From: an uncultured Clostridiaceae bacterium
GTDB taxonomy: Bacteria > Bacillota > Clostridia > Clostridiales > Oxobacteraceae
DNA: 5,609 nucleotides
Assembly (NCBI GenBank): GCA_937900065.1
Contig: CALCDS010000422.1
Location: forward strand, 1 to 5,609
Direction of reading: 5' to 3'
Below are positions 5,299 through 5,609 of this stretch, piece after piece (the first letter of the stretch is position 1; every line of letters begins with the position of its first letter). The notes under the pieces were generated by a model that was not told where the DNA came from, did not search any database, and was given only the letters and a program-made list of their open reading frames with translations. The position numbers and the translations under genes were made by a program.

Positions 5299-5609
5299 TC
5301 ATTGTTTTATAGTTTTCATATATGATAGTATCACATTTTCGGAAGGATTTATCAATACCTTGCCCGCATTTCCATCCACGATCAGCATATCGCCATCTTT
5401 TATAAAATACCCTTCAGGCCCGACTCCTGAAACTGCAGGTATTTTTTTGCGCCTTGCAATAACACTGCAGCTTGATGTAGGCCCTCCATATATGGTTACT
5501 ATACCTTTTATCACGGACGGATCCATTTTAAAAACATCACCGGCAGTCAAATCCTCAGCTACAATTATACAATCATCCTGTATATCTGGCCAGTCTTTAA
5601 TATTCAATC
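5299..5609 (-). CDS. Enzyme I / PEP-utilising mobile-domain protein, C-terminal part, lacking the phospho-His
   Basis: This frame runs in from the right edge and stops at 5299-5301, showing about 102 residues; the N-terminus is outside the window. The stretch matches the swivelling phosphohistidine domain of PTS enzyme I and related PEP enzymes: IIVAEDLTAGD, then GGPTSSCSVIARRKKIPAV, then KDGDMLIVDGNAGKVLINP. In active enzymes the middle motif reads GG-R/K-TSH-x-x-I-x-AR, the His carrying the phosphate from PEP. Here that position is Ser (codon AGC), and the usual Arg/Lys before Thr is Pro. The protein ends right after this domain, so the PEP-binding barrel that follows in full enzyme I is absent. 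DhaM-like proteins also end in an EI N-domain, but keep the His. It is probably a non-phosphorylatable homologue with a regulatory or structural role, or a decaying gene. The possible TTG start at 5607 is not supported. Confidence 0.75.
   Translation of the reverse strand, partial: LNIKDWPDIQDDCIIVAEDLTAGDVFKMDPSVIKGIVTIYGGPTSSCSVIARRKKIPAVSGVGPEGYFIKDGDMLIVDGNAGKVLINPSENVILSYMKTIKQ

Noticed and set aside
5299..5607. Treating TTG 5607 as the true start of the enzyme I-like gene
   Set aside because: Only two bases precede it in the window, no ribosome site can be seen, and the domain is expected to have an N-terminal part; it is better called partial.

Overview
The window looks like chromosomal DNA from a low-GC Clostridia-like member of the Bacillota. 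This rests on a T-box leader, a homodimer-type glycyl-tRNA synthetase, purine-rich Shine-Dalgarno sites, and the AT-rich composition of everything right of about 1480. No species can be named from the sequence alone.

Left block (1-1300, + strand). This holds the 3' end of an ABC-transporter ATPase gene, then its ABC-2 type permease joined by an ATGA overlap. A short decayed stretch resembling IS3-family OrfA follows, then a perfect 18-bp hairpin terminator. By hand count on sample lines the block is roughly 43-60% GC, against about 33-37% in the genes to the right. It may be acquired DNA sitting next to the tRNA pair.

tRNA pair (1301-1507, - strand). tRNA-Val(GAC) and tRNA-Ala(GGC), both with encoded CCA, are separated by 11 bp and share one promoter. 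Their transcription converges on the left block.

Right block (1564-5609, all - strand). Reading in the direction of transcription from the right edge, there is first the C-terminal end of a protein with an enzyme I / PEP-utilising-enzyme mobile domain that lacks the usual phospho-histidine. A cytoplasmic SGNH/GDSL hydrolase follows, with an atypical Asp position. A 378-base regulatory interval comes next, with promoter(s), a hairpin and a glycine T-box riboswitch ending in an intrinsic terminator. It controls glyS. Last is a membrane-anchored diguanylate cyclase (5TMR-LYT plus GGEEF) with its own promoter.

The translation-related genes (tRNAs, T-box/glyS) are ordinary and confidently read. 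The most unusual part is the right edge, where two adjacent proteins each lack a canonical catalytic residue. No CRISPR array, complete insertion sequence, phage gene or defence system was seen, and I found no convincing evidence of a wholly new system.
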